DNA of 49,562 nucleotides from Oscillospiraceae bacterium. GTDB lineage: Bacteria; Bacillota; Clostridia; Oscillospirales; CAG-272. The position numbers and the translations under genes were made by a program. Positions 7,855 through 16,259 of the stretch are shown here, piece after piece; position 1 is the stretch's first letter, and each line of letters opens with the position of its first letter. The notes under the pieces were generated by a model. It saw only the letters and a list, made by a program, of their open reading frames with translations. It was not told the origin of the DNA and searched no databases. Location of the stretch: positions 1 to 49,562 of the forward strand of contig SVQX01000011.1 of the NCBI GenBank assembly GCA_015065065.1. Direction: 5' to 3'.

Positions 7855-9692
7855 GACCGTTCACCTCCAAGCTTATTTGCGCCACAGCCGGAGCATTTTT
7901 CGCGGCAGTTGGGCGTGGTAGTGGATTCGTAAGCACGCGCACGCTCGCGCTTTAAGAATTCCTTGCTTACGCCGCAGTCGATAACGTCCCACGGCAATAC
8001 CTCGTCAAGTCCCCACTCGCGATTTGCGTAAAACGCGGGGTCGATTCCCGTATCCGCGAACAGAGTCATCCATTTTGAATAATCAAAAAATTCCGTCCAA
8101 GCATCAAATTTAAAGCCGCGACGGCAAGCCTCAAGCAGCGCCGCGCCAAGACGTCTGTCGCCTCGCGCAAGCACGCCCTCAATATGGCAGACCTCGGGGT
8201 CGTGGTGAGTGTAGCGCACCTTTCGGTCGGTGTTGCATTCGCCAACGAATTCCTGCTTGCGGCGCATCTCCTCCATCGTGTCCTGGCGCTCCCACTGGAA
8301 GGGGGTAAATGGCTTGGGTATAAAGGGGGACACGCTGATAGTTACCTGTGGCTGCTTTGTCTTGTTGCGATTGGGACTCTGATAATAAGCATTGACCACG
8401 CGGTGAGCCAGCTCGGGAATACCGCGCAGATCCTCGTCGGTCTCGGTGGGGAGTCCCTGCATAAAGTAGAGCTTGACCTGATTTTTGCCTGCCGAAAATG
8501 CTACGTTGACGGCGCGCATAAGGTCGTCCTCATAAAGATTTTTATTGATGACGTCGCGCATACGTTGCGTTCCCGCCTCGGGTGCAAAGGTCAGCGAGGA
8601 GGAACGCACAGAGGCGACCTTGTCCATCAGCTCCTTTGTGAAGCTGTCTGCGCGCAGAGAGGGCAGATTGAGACTTACCATGTTCTTGTCGGTCCAAGCC
8701 AAAAGCTTGTCTGTAAGGCTGTCAATATCGGTGTAATCGCTGATGGAAAGAGAGGATAGCGACAGCTCCTCGTACCCGGACGATTCAAAAATATTCCTTG
8801 CCTGACAGTCGATAACGTCAGCCGATTTTTCTCTGACGGGACGGTAGACCATTCCCGCCTGGCAGAAGCGACAGCCGCGTATACAGCCGCGCGCTGTCTC
8901 TACGGTTATGCGGTCCTGCACCGTTTCGATATAAGGCATAACCACCTTGTCGGGAAAGGGGGCTTTGTCCATGTCAGTAACTATTCGCTTTACAACGCGG
9001 GTGGGAATGTCGTCGTACACGGGGGTGTAAGCCGCAACAGTGCCATCGGCGTTGTAGCTGACGTCAAACAGAGAGGGGACGTATACACCGGGGATGGTCC
9101 TTGCCGCCTCGTGGAGAAACGCCGCGCGGGTGTAAGTGCCATCGTCCTTCATTTTGATATACAGACGAACTATCTCGGGCAGCATCTCCTCGCCCTCTCC
9201 AATATTGAAAAGGTCAAAGAAATCGGCAACAGGCTCGGGATTGTAAACGCAAGGCCCGCCGCCGATAACCAGCGGGCAGTCCTCGCCTCTGTCCTTTGAG
9301 AGCAAAGGGATCTTGGCAAGGTCAAGCATATTCAGTACGGTGGTGTAGCACATTTCGTACTGGAGAGAAAATCCGACAAAATCAAATTCTCCGAGAGCGT
9401 CGCCGCTTTCAAGCGCAGAAAGGGGAATGTTAAGCTCGCGCATCTTGTCCTGCATATCCACCCAAGGCGCGTACACACGCTCACACCAGATGTCGGGGTG
9501 GAGGTTGAGGCAGTGGTAGAGTATGCGCATTCCGAGATTTGACATGCCTATTTCGTAGGAGTCGGGGAAGCAGAAGGCAAAGCGAGCCTTTACGTCGGCC
9601 TTGTCCTTTATTATTTGTCCGTATTCGCCGCCCGCATATCTGCCCGGCTTTGAAACGGAGGTAAGAAGCATTCTTTTTTGGTTACTGTTCAT
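7836..9692 (-). CDS. TIGR03960-family B12-binding-domain radical SAM protein
   Basis: A 618-residue enzyme. The N-terminal part (about 1-230) resembles the cobalamin-binding-type Rossmann domain that often precedes radical SAM domains, with LVIGGGPCVYNPEPVADFFD at 141-160. The radical SAM motif is ETARGCIRGCRFCQAG, with cluster ligands Cys270, Cys274 and Cys277. The C-terminus ends in a second Cys-rich segment, CREKCSGCG, plus a CC pair (residues 596-615), which could hold metal. It lies between the pseudo-ATPase gene (11-bp overlap) and its usual partner TIGR03936 (19-bp overlap). The reaction is not known to me. AAAGGAA precedes the chosen ATG. Confidence 0.88.
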   Translation of the reverse strand: MNSNQKRMLLTSVSKPGRYAGGEYGQIIKDKADVKARFAFCFPDSYEIGMSNLGMRILYHCLNLHPDIWCERVYAPWVDMQDKMRELNIPLSALESGDALGEFDFVGFSLQYEMCYTTVLNMLDLAKIPLLSKDRGEDCPLVIGGGPCVYNPEPVADFFDLFNIGEGEEMLPEIVRLYIKMKDDGTYTRAAFLHEAARTIPGVYVPSLFDVSYNADGTVAAYTPVYDDIPTRVVKRIVTDMDKAPFPDKVVMPYIETVQDRITVETARGCIRGCRFCQAGMVYRPVREKSADVIDCQARNIFESSGYEELSLSSLSISDYTDIDSLTDKLLAWTDKNMVSLNLPSLRADSFTKELMDKVASVRSSSLTFAPEAGTQRMRDVINKNLYEDDLMRAVNVAFSAGKNQVKLYFMQGLPTETDEDLRGIPELAHRVVNAYYQSPNRNKTKQPQVTISVSPFIPKPFTPFQWERQDTMEEMRRKQEFVGECNTDRKVRYTHHDPEVCHIEGVLARGDRRLGAALLEACRRGFKFDAWTEFFDYSKWMTLFADTGIDPAFYANREWGLDEVLPWDVIDCGVSKEFLKRERARAYESTTTPNCREKCSGCGANKLGGERSCCPKK

Positions 9693-12600
9693 TTGCGTTT
9701 TCCTTTGCGCCGTTTTCCTTTGCTGCGGGCGCTTTCATTGTTTTTGCTTTTTGGGGCTTTTCCTGCTTTTGGAGCGGTGAGCTTTTGCGCTTGGTCTTAG
9801 TGCCGGAGGTCATGGAAAGAGTAAGCTTATTGATTCCGTAGGCGGCAAGGGCGGTAAATACTCCGCCGAACATTATCTGCCACAAAATCGTCATCCAAGG
9901 GCGCAGGAATACAAGCACTCCCGTTGCGATAACCGCTACCATAGCCCCGACACCCGCAACGAGCAGGATGAGGGACAGCAGCTTAGATTGGCTGTAAGCT
10001 CGGCGCATACGCTCGCAGGCAACGAGGGGATAGTAAAGGTTAAAGCTGTTGCCCGTAGCCACAACGCCGCAGCTGCGCTTGGGACGCGCGCTGTCAAAAT
10101 GGTCGGCGCGGCAAATGGCAAGCTCGCCGCCAATAGCCTCCGACACTCTCAGCTCGGCAAGCATTTGAGGGGTTATCATGGGATCGAAGGTTTCAATGGA
10201 CGGAACGAAGCCAAGCCCCACCAGTCGCTTCGCCGCGTGGCGGAATTTGGAGGATAGCTTGTACTGAATTGAGTAAGCCAAGCGGAACTGTCCGTCAAAC
10301 GCGAGGTAAACCACCAGTCTGTCGCGCTTGTCGTCGTTGTATATGCGCTCCATGTTTTCGTTGGGGAGCTTTATGCCGCTGCGGGTAAGCTTGTCGTAGC
10401 TACCCATAACGACCTCGACGGTCTCGTCGCCGTCTATCATATAAAGCTTGAGATAATGCTCGCGGGATTCGGCAATCTCAATATGAACGCCGTCGGAGGT
10501 GGGCGGCTCGTCAGTGCTCTGACCTTCCGATGCCAAAACCCCACCCAGAGTGTAGAAAAGCTTATTTGCGAGCTTTACGTAATGCTCCGAGTCGCGGTCG
10601 CCGCGCAGGCTGATGCGCTTGATATAGGCGGCAGACAGCACGTCACCGTCGGCAAAGAATATTTTCTTTCCCTTGCCGAAGCGGGTGCTTGCGGTATAAT
10701 CGTCGGGTGCCGCCGAGCCGATAACAGCGCATCCTCGACGGTTGATCATTCTGTTCGACAGCCACAAGGGCAGTGTAGCTCCGAGCGCGAAAAATCCGGG
10801 TGTGATAAGGAAATACGCGGTTGCTGCGGCACGAAGGGCAGAGGTGAGTCCGCCACCGCCCACGATAAACCATACGCCGCCGAGTATCAGCGAAAGCGCT
10901 ATGGATATGGGAGTGATATAGTTCAAGAAAGAGTGTACACGTGCGTATTTTGCCGTGCGCGCAAAATAACTGCTGATATCCCGAGTGCGGCGCACGCTGT
11001 AGCAGCTCTGCACGTCCGCTCCGTTCTCGGATTCGGAATACGTACCGTCAGCCAAAAGGAATTTTTCCTTTCCCGAGGAAGCAACGGAGAAGGCAAGCTT
11101 CTCGGAGCTGTGAGCGCACAGATCGGCTACCGTTGCAATAAGCAGTATAATCAAAGCCGCACCGCCAAAGAACGCGGGAATATCGCCGCCGCGACGGAAC
11201 AAATAGCCTGCGCCGTTTGCAAGTGCTACTACCACCGAGATGGCGGGGACGGAATAGAGGTTCGGCTCAAGACGCAACGCGCCCTTGATTCCATAGAACA
11301 GATGAAGCATAGAGGGTGCTGCCGCCGCAAGCAGGAGAAGCATCTCCGTCAGCGGGTAAGCAAACGAGCCGACAAAGCCGGATATCTTGCTCCAAAGTCC
11401 TCTGTCCACGTCGGCGATAAGAGGAAGCTCTGCAAGCAACAGCAAAAGCAAAGCAAAGACTGCGGTGGTAAAAAGGCGTGCAAGGATAAACGAGCGGTCG
11501 CGGTCGTAAGCCCTTTGAGTATCCGCCGTCATATCTTTGCCGCTGTATTCACAGCCTCGGTATCCAAATGGCTTTCTGTCGCTCTCATGCACCGATTCAC
11601 GGTCTAACTTTTCTTGTTTTATTTCCTCGATCTTGCTGTCGCCTATCATGTGTCTGAGGGACTGCTCGTATCCCAGCCGCAAAAGCATTTCAACATCGGG
11701 ATCGGGAAGGCCGCCTTCTGCTGATTGATCGGAGGCGGGGCTGGCGCTCTCGTTGTCAAAGCCCATCTGCAAGGGGTCGCTTACGGGAATTTCGGGGTCT
11801 ATCTCCACGTCCTTACCGTCGGCAAGCAAGCCGTCGTCGTCCTGCCAGCCCTCGGGGAGTGGCTCGTCGTCGTATTCGCTGATATCGTCAGGGGAATCGT
11901 CGGTGTCGTCCGACTGCTCCCACGTATCATCTCCGTCGACAGCGTCAGCGACAGGCAGCTCAATGCCCAGCAGCTTCGCGCGAGTCTTTTCGTCTACCTG
12001 ATCTGCGATAACGTTGATAAGCACCTCGTCGGGGGTAATGCCGTTGATGGCGGAGTCGATAGATGCGGCAATACCGTCGGACGTAATGCTCGGCGGAACG
12101 TGAAGTGAGGTGTCTGCGTCCTCTGACTCGTCGCCGTCCGCTTCTGTCGCAGATATATCAATGGCTATCTGTGCTTCGTCCGTGATCTCGTCCTCGTCTA
12201 TATCGGGGGCGATTTCCTCGTTGGCGGGCTCATACGCTACAAGGGGAACGTAGTCCTCCTCCGGCTCGTCCTCGTCGAAGGCTTCGTTCTCGACGTTTTC
12301 GTCCTGAATATCCTCGTTTATATCCTCGTCAGTGTCGTTTTCAACCTCAATGTCGGCTATTTCGTCGAGCTCCTCGTCAAAGTATTCTTCGATCTCCTCG
12401 TCCTCGTAAATAGCCTCGTCGGTATCCTCGTCAAAATCCTCGTCAATAACGTCCGGACCGCTGATATCGTCGTATATTTCTGCAGAGGTGTCGGAAATGT
12501 CCGCCAAATCGGCGATCTTCTCTATTTCGTCAGCCAACTCCGACTCGTCATAAACCTCGTCCTCTATCTCGCTCTCGCTCTCATTCTCTGCCTCAACCTC

Positions 12601-12894
12601 GTTCTCGGGTTCGGCATCTACCGATTCAGACTCGTCCTCCTCGTCCTCAAATTCATCAAGGGAGAACGCCGACTCCGTTATTTCGGACTCGGCAGAGCGC
12701 TCGTAATTGCCTTTGTTTTCAAGCTGACCGAGCAACAGTCTTCTCAGCTCGTCGTCGCCGTTGTCAGCCGCGCGGTCTGCCGCGCTGTCGGCGGTGGGAG
12801 TGGTGTCCTCGGCGGGAGCGGCGGCTTGCTCGCGAAGTCGCGCGATAAGCTCGTCCATGGATTCACCGCCTACGTTATGTTTATTGTCCTGCAC
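9682..12894 (-). CDS. Acidic-domain membrane protein resembling a catalytically dead P1B-type ATPase
   Basis: A 1070-residue protein of unknown function. Residues about 40-400 are extremely rich in Asp, Glu and Ser and look disordered. Hydrophobic segments lie near 469-494, 507-536, 546-565, 572-592, 654-679, 688-713, 972-996 and 1002-1022: eight, in the 4+2+2 order of heavy-metal P-type ATPases. TPGFFALGATLPL (698-710) sits where the CPC-ALGLATP helix would be. GKGKKIFFADGDVLS (740-754) sits where VVFDKTGTLT would be, with the phosphorylated Asp replaced by Ala. TFDP (902-905) replaces TGDN, and no GDGxND motif is present. The actuator region is too short and lacks TGE. So I see the fold and topology without the catalytic residues; this comparison is my inference by eye. 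The start is GTG with AGGAGG 7 bp upstream. It lies 49 bp after rlmB and overlaps the radical SAM gene. The C-terminal 45 residues are Lys-rich. Confidence 0.75.
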   Translation of the reverse strand: MQDNKHNVGGESMDELIARLREQAAAPAEDTTPTADSAADRAADNGDDELRRLLLGQLENKGNYERSAESEITESAFSLDEFEDEEDESESVDAEPENEVEAENESESEIEDEVYDESELADEIEKIADLADISDTSAEIYDDISGPDVIDEDFDEDTDEAIYEDEEIEEYFDEELDEIADIEVENDTDEDINEDIQDENVENEAFDEDEPEEDYVPLVAYEPANEEIAPDIDEDEITDEAQIAIDISATEADGDESEDADTSLHVPPSITSDGIAASIDSAINGITPDEVLINVIADQVDEKTRAKLLGIELPVADAVDGDDTWEQSDDTDDSPDDISEYDDEPLPEGWQDDDGLLADGKDVEIDPEIPVSDPLQMGFDNESASPASDQSAEGGLPDPDVEMLLRLGYEQSLRHMIGDSKIEEIKQEKLDRESVHESDRKPFGYRGCEYSGKDMTADTQRAYDRDRSFILARLFTTAVFALLLLLLAELPLIADVDRGLWSKISGFVGSFAYPLTEMLLLLAAAAPSMLHLFYGIKGALRLEPNLYSVPAISVVVALANGAGYLFRRGGDIPAFFGGAALIILLIATVADLCAHSSEKLAFSVASSGKEKFLLADGTYSESENGADVQSCYSVRRTRDISSYFARTAKYARVHSFLNYITPISIALSLILGGVWFIVGGGGLTSALRAAATAYFLITPGFFALGATLPLWLSNRMINRRGCAVIGSAAPDDYTASTRFGKGKKIFFADGDVLSAAYIKRISLRGDRDSEHYVKLANKLFYTLGGVLASEGQSTDEPPTSDGVHIEIAESREHYLKLYMIDGDETVEVVMGSYDKLTRSGIKLPNENMERIYNDDKRDRLVVYLAFDGQFRLAYSIQYKLSSKFRHAAKRLVGLGFVPSIETFDPMITPQMLAELRVSEAIGGELAICRADHFDSARPKRSCGVVATGNSFNLYYPLVACERMRRAYSQSKLLSLILLVAGVGAMVAVIATGVLVFLRPWMTILWQIMFGGVFTALAAYGINKLTLSMTSGTKTKRKSSPLQKQEKPQKAKTMKAPAAKENGAKENANEQ

Positions 12895-12943
12895 CGTGTT
12901 TTCCTCCTTATTCTCTTTTGCCTATGGGAAAATTTAACGGGAA

Positions 12944-13834
12944 TTAAACCTCTTTATGCTGCTTGCTTGCCTCTGCAAGTATAACTGCCGCGGCGGTGGA
13001 TACGTTGAAGGAATTGACCTTTCCGTACATGGGAATGGAAACAATACCGTCGCATTTTTCCTTTACTATACGGGAAACTCCGTCCCCCTCGCTTCCGAAT
13101 ACAAGCGCACACGCACCCTTGAAGTTGGTCTTGTAGTAGGGAGCGCCGCCTGCCTCTGCGGCGTACACCCAAACACCCGCCTCCTGAAGTTTTGTAACGG
13201 TGGCGGCGATGTTTGATACCTTTGCGATAGCAAGATGCTCGATAGCGCCCGCCGAAGCCTTTGCGACCTGATAGGTAAGCCCTACGGCGCGGCGACGGGG
13301 AATGATGAGTCCGTGAGCGCCCACCCCCTCCGCGCAGCGAATGAGCGCGCCGAGATTGTGCGGGTCTGTTATGCCGTCCGCAATAGCGATAAGAGGAGGC
13401 TCACCGCGCTCCTCCGCGATTTTAAGGATGTCCTCGATCTCGCAGTATTCCTTTTGCGCCGCCATGGCTATAACGCCCTGATGCACGGCACCTCCCGACA
13501 TTTCGTCAAGCTTGCTTTTATCCACCTCGACCACGGGAATTCCCATTTCCACAGCCTCGGCGACGATAACGACGATAGAGCCCTCGCGGTCACCTCTGCG
13601 GACAAGGATTTTGTCAACAGTGCGTCCCGAGCGCAGCAACTCGCGCACAGCGTTGCGTCCGACAACAAGACCGTTGTCCTCGCCCTCTGCGTCTGCCGTG
13701 TTGAACGGTGCGTATCTGTCGTCGGAATACAGCTTTTTGCTATTGCTGTCTATTGCGTGCTTTGCAACGCCGCGGCTCTTGCCGCGGTTGAATTTTTTAT
13801 TGTATCCGTTGTTATTTTTCTCGTATTGGCTCAT
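12944..13834 (-). CDS. rlmB: 23S rRNA 2'-O-methyltransferase RlmB (TrmH family)
   Basis: A 296-residue SPOUT methyltransferase that should methylate the ribose of G2251 in 23S rRNA. A basic, Asn-rich N-terminal extension of about 50 residues precedes the substrate-binding domain, which starts near VVGRNAVRELLRSG. The knotted catalytic domain shows the three SPOUT motifs: DPHNLGALIRCAEGVGAHG, LVFGSEGDGVSRIVKEKCD and IPMYGKVNSFNVSTAAAVIL. It is the first gene of a minus-strand operon that continues into the 1070-residue protein and the radical SAM pair. A promoter lies at 13917-13945. TrmH-family paralogues act on different sites, so RlmB is the most likely but not the only assignment. Confidence 0.9.
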   Translation of the reverse strand: MSQYEKNNNGYNKKFNRGKSRGVAKHAIDSNSKKLYSDDRYAPFNTADAEGEDNGLVVGRNAVRELLRSGRTVDKILVRRGDREGSIVVIVAEAVEMGIPVVEVDKSKLDEMSGGAVHQGVIAMAAQKEYCEIEDILKIAEERGEPPLIAIADGITDPHNLGALIRCAEGVGAHGLIIPRRRAVGLTYQVAKASAGAIEHLAIAKVSNIAATVTKLQEAGVWVYAAEAGGAPYYKTNFKGACALVFGSEGDGVSRIVKEKCDGIVSIPMYGKVNSFNVSTAAAVILAEASKQHKEV

Positions 13835-13916
13835 TTTTGCCCTCTTTGTCGTTGGATTTTGCCGATTTTCAGCGATTTTCGGCGCGATTTGCCGAAAGAT
13901 ACACTAACCTACTTTA

Positions 13917-13945
13917 ATTATAGCATACCTTTTCGGTTTTGTACA
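13917..13945 (-). promoter_or_regulatory. Sigma-A promoter of the rlmB operon
   Basis: On the minus strand, TGTACA (13940-13945), a 17-bp spacer and TATAAT (13917-13922) stand about 83 bp before the rlmB start. Confidence 0.65.
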
Positions 13946-13995
13946 GTAGATTTTTTAATATTCTAATATTATAGCGGGGCGGGGAATGTATATTC

Positions 13996-14889
13996 TCATT
14001 TGTTAAGGTGTCCCAGCATTTTAATAAACTCTCTCGCTGCGGCTGTCAGCGGAGTTTTTTTACTGGTCACCAGCGCCATAGCGCGCGGCGGCAGGGCGGG
14101 GAGAGAATCTATCTCCTCCAATACTCCCGATTCCAACATGTGCCGCGAATATTCCCGAACTACCGCTGCGACGCCGATACCGCTCATAGCAAAGGACAAG
14201 AGCAGGTCGTGGCTTCCCAGCTCTATCTGCGGTGAGAGGGGGATCCCCCTCTTTTCGTACTCGTCCGCCACGTAAGTTCGGGTTGCCGCCTCCTTTTCCA
14301 GCATCATCAGCGTGACTCGGGAAAGCTCCACCTTACCCTCGGCTGTTCTCGGCAGCTCGATCAGCTTCGGATTATACACGAATATGTCGTGCAGAGGCAA
14401 AAGCTCCCGCACCTCAATAGCTCCGTCGGGCGTGCAGGGCGTATTGACAAAGCCTATATCTACCTTGCCGTTGCGCAAAAGCTCTACCGTTTCCCGCGAG
14501 GTCCTGTTTGTTACGCGCAATTTAACTCGAGGATATTTTTCCTGAAACTGCTTTAAATAAGGTAACAAATAATGGTTGCACAGCGTGTCCGACGCGCCGA
14601 TACGCAAAAGTCCGTGGTGTAGCGTTTTGAGCTGATTTATATGATTTTCTCCGTTTTCAAGTAGGCGCATAGCCTCGCTGACATAGGCGTAAAGATCCTG
14701 CCCTGCCTCCGTGAGCGCAGCCCCCCTCTGCCCGCGCACGAACAGCTTGGTTTCCAGCCTCCCCTCAAGCTGCTTTATTGACTGACTTACCGCGGGTTGG
14801 GTAACGAATAGCTCCTCCGCCGCCGCCGAAAAGCTGCCGCATCGCGCTACTGCTTCGAAAATTTTAAACTGTTCAAGCTGAATGTCCAT
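13996..14889 (-). CDS. LysR-family transcriptional regulator
   Basis: A 297-residue LysR regulator. The N-terminal winged helix-turn-helix is clear: residues 1-60 contain FEAVARCGSFSAAAEELFV and TQPAVSQSIKQLEGRLETKL. The rest is the periplasmic-binding-fold effector domain (about 90-295). It is divergent from the CofE-like gene at 15020, with 130 bp between them holding a promoter and a GATAT-N5-ATATC palindrome. LysR proteins usually control a divergent neighbour, so the CofE-like gene is the likely target. The effector is unknown. Confidence 0.92.
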   Translation of the reverse strand: MDIQLEQFKIFEAVARCGSFSAAAEELFVTQPAVSQSIKQLEGRLETKLFVRGQRGAALTEAGQDLYAYVSEAMRLLENGENHINQLKTLHHGLLRIGASDTLCNHYLLPYLKQFQEKYPRVKLRVTNRTSRETVELLRNGKVDIGFVNTPCTPDGAIEVRELLPLHDIFVYNPKLIELPRTAEGKVELSRVTLMMLEKEAATRTYVADEYEKRGIPLSPQIELGSHDLLLSFAMSGIGVAAVVREYSRHMLESGVLEEIDSLPALPPRAMALVTSKKTPLTAAAREFIKMLGHLNK

Positions 14890-14906
14890 AACTTTAACTT
14901 ATCTCC

Positions 14907-14921
14907 GATATAAAAAATATC
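14907..14921. promoter_or_regulatory. Candidate LysR operator palindrome
   Basis: GATAT-AAAAA-ATATC is a perfect 15-bp interrupted palindrome, 4 bp upstream of the -35 box of the CofE-like gene and 18 bp from the lysR start. The position fits autoregulation and control of the divergent gene. No binding data exist here. Confidence 0.4.
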
Positions 14922-14924
14922 AAT

Positions 14925-14953
14925 TTGACTTATAGCCACGAATATATTATAAT
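14925..14953 (+). promoter_or_regulatory. Sigma-A promoter of the CofE-like gene
   Basis: TTGACT (14925-14930), a 17-bp spacer and TATAAT (14948-14953). Confidence 0.8.
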
Positions 14954-15019
14954 AGATACGGCAAGGGTTGTCAAGAATAAATTTTGAATTCAAATTTTCA
15001 ATACAAGGAAGGTATTAAT

Positions 15020-16204
15020 ATGCGTTACACAGGCGTTACCGCTCGCGGCGTTATCATGCCCATATTCAAGGAGGGCGACAACGTAGTCGAGCTTATCAGT
15101 GAAAATATCGTAAATGCGTCCGAAAAGGAAGGCTTTACCCTCAATGACGGTGATATAGTCGGAGTTACCGAGGCGGTGGTCGCAAGAACTCAGGGCAACT
15201 ACGCGACCTGCGAGCAGATGGCGGAGGACATCCGCGCAAAGCTTGGCGGCGAGGATATGGGTATCGTTTTCCCCATCCTGTCCCGCAACCGCTTTTCCAT
15301 TCTGCTCAAGGCTATTGCCATGAGCTGCAAGAAGCTGTACGTTCAGCTTTCCTACCCCTCAGACGAGGTGGGCAATCTGCTGGTCGAGCGCGACGTGTTC
15401 GACGAGGCGGGAGTAAACCCCTACACCGACAGCTTCACCGAGGCGGAGTTCCGCGCGATATTCCCGAAGGAGACCACCGTTCACCGCTTTACGGGTGTGG
15501 ACTATATCGAGTATTACAAGTCCTTCAACCCCAACATCGAGATACTGTTCTCCAACGATCCCACCTATATTCTCAAATACACCAAGAACGTGCTGGGCTG
15601 TGATATTCATACCCGTAAGCGCACCAAGAAGCTGCTGACCGCTGCGGGCGCGGAGCGCGTTTACAATCTTGAGGACATTCTTTCCGCTCCCGTCAACGGC
15701 AGCGGCTACAATCGCGAATACGGTCTGCTTGGCTCTAACAAGGCGACCGACGACAAGGTTAAGCTGTTCCCCCGCGATACGGAGGATTTCGTTGCGCGCC
15801 TTTATGCATCCCTCAAGGAAAAGACGGGCAAGAGCATCGAGGTCATGGTGTACGGCGACGGCGGATTCAAGGACCCCATCGGCGGTATCTGGGAGCTTGC
15901 CGATCCCGTGGTTTCCCCCGCGCACACGTCAAGGCTTTCGGGAACGCCAAATGAACTGAAAATGAAATACTTTGCAGATAACGACTTTAAGGACCTGTCG
16001 GGCGACGCGCTAGCAGAGGCTATGAGAGAGCAGATACGCAAAAAGGACGGCGACCTCAGAGGAAATATGCAGTCGCAGGGAACGACACCCCGCCGACTTT
16101 CCGATCTTGTCGGCTCGCTGTGCGACCTTGTCAGCGGAAGCGGCGACAGGGGAACGCCCGTGGTGCTGGTCCAAGGATATTTCACAAACTTTGCAACCGA
16201 ATAA
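15020..16204 (+). CDS. Coenzyme F420-0:L-glutamate ligase-like (CofE domain) protein
   Basis: A 394-residue protein. The N-terminal part resembles the CofE fold: TARGVIMPIFKEGDNVVELI, NDGDIVGVTEAVVARTQGNY, then a second conserved block, VMVYGDGGFKDPIGGIWELADP. In F420-producing organisms CofE adds glutamate to F420-0. Clostridia generally do not make F420, and no other cof/fbi gene is nearby, so the true substrate here is probably different. I start at the ATG at 15020, not at an in-frame TTG upstream (14984), because AAGGAAGG lies 7 bp before it. It is a monocistronic gene between its own promoter and a terminator (16217-16255), probably under the divergent LysR regulator. Confidence 0.8.
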   Translation: MRYTGVTARGVIMPIFKEGDNVVELISENIVNASEKEGFTLNDGDIVGVTEAVVARTQGNYATCEQMAEDIRAKLGGEDMGIVFPILSRNRFSILLKAIAMSCKKLYVQLSYPSDEVGNLLVERDVFDEAGVNPYTDSFTEAEFRAIFPKETTVHRFTGVDYIEYYKSFNPNIEILFSNDPTYILKYTKNVLGCDIHTRKRTKKLLTAAGAERVYNLEDILSAPVNGSGYNREYGLLGSNKATDDKVKLFPRDTEDFVARLYASLKEKTGKSIEVMVYGDGGFKDPIGGIWELADPVVSPAHTSRLSGTPNELKMKYFADNDFKDLSGDALAEAMREQIRKKDGDLRGNMQSQGTTPRRLSDLVGSLCDLVSGSGDRGTPVVLVQGYFTNFATE

Positions 16205-16216
16205 TTGTAAATTTAC

Positions 16217-16255
16217 ACGGCGACCTTGCCATATCGGTACGGTCGCCGTATTTTT
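16217..16255 (+). terminator. Rho-independent terminator of the CofE-like gene
   Basis: A perfect 9-bp stem (ACGGCGACC with GGTCGCCGT) around a 15-nt loop, followed by A and T5, 12 bp past the stop codon. Confidence 0.8.
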
Positions 16256-16259
16256 GATT

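Noticed and set aside
10456..11607. 383-codon plus-strand frame
   Set aside because: It is antisense to the 1070-residue gene, rich in Cys/Arg/Lys, and the minus-strand gene has a GTG with a strong AGGAGG and coherent membrane segments.
14984..15019. Upstream TTG start for the CofE-like gene
   Set aside because: AAGGAAGG at 15005-15012 is correctly spaced for the ATG at 15020.
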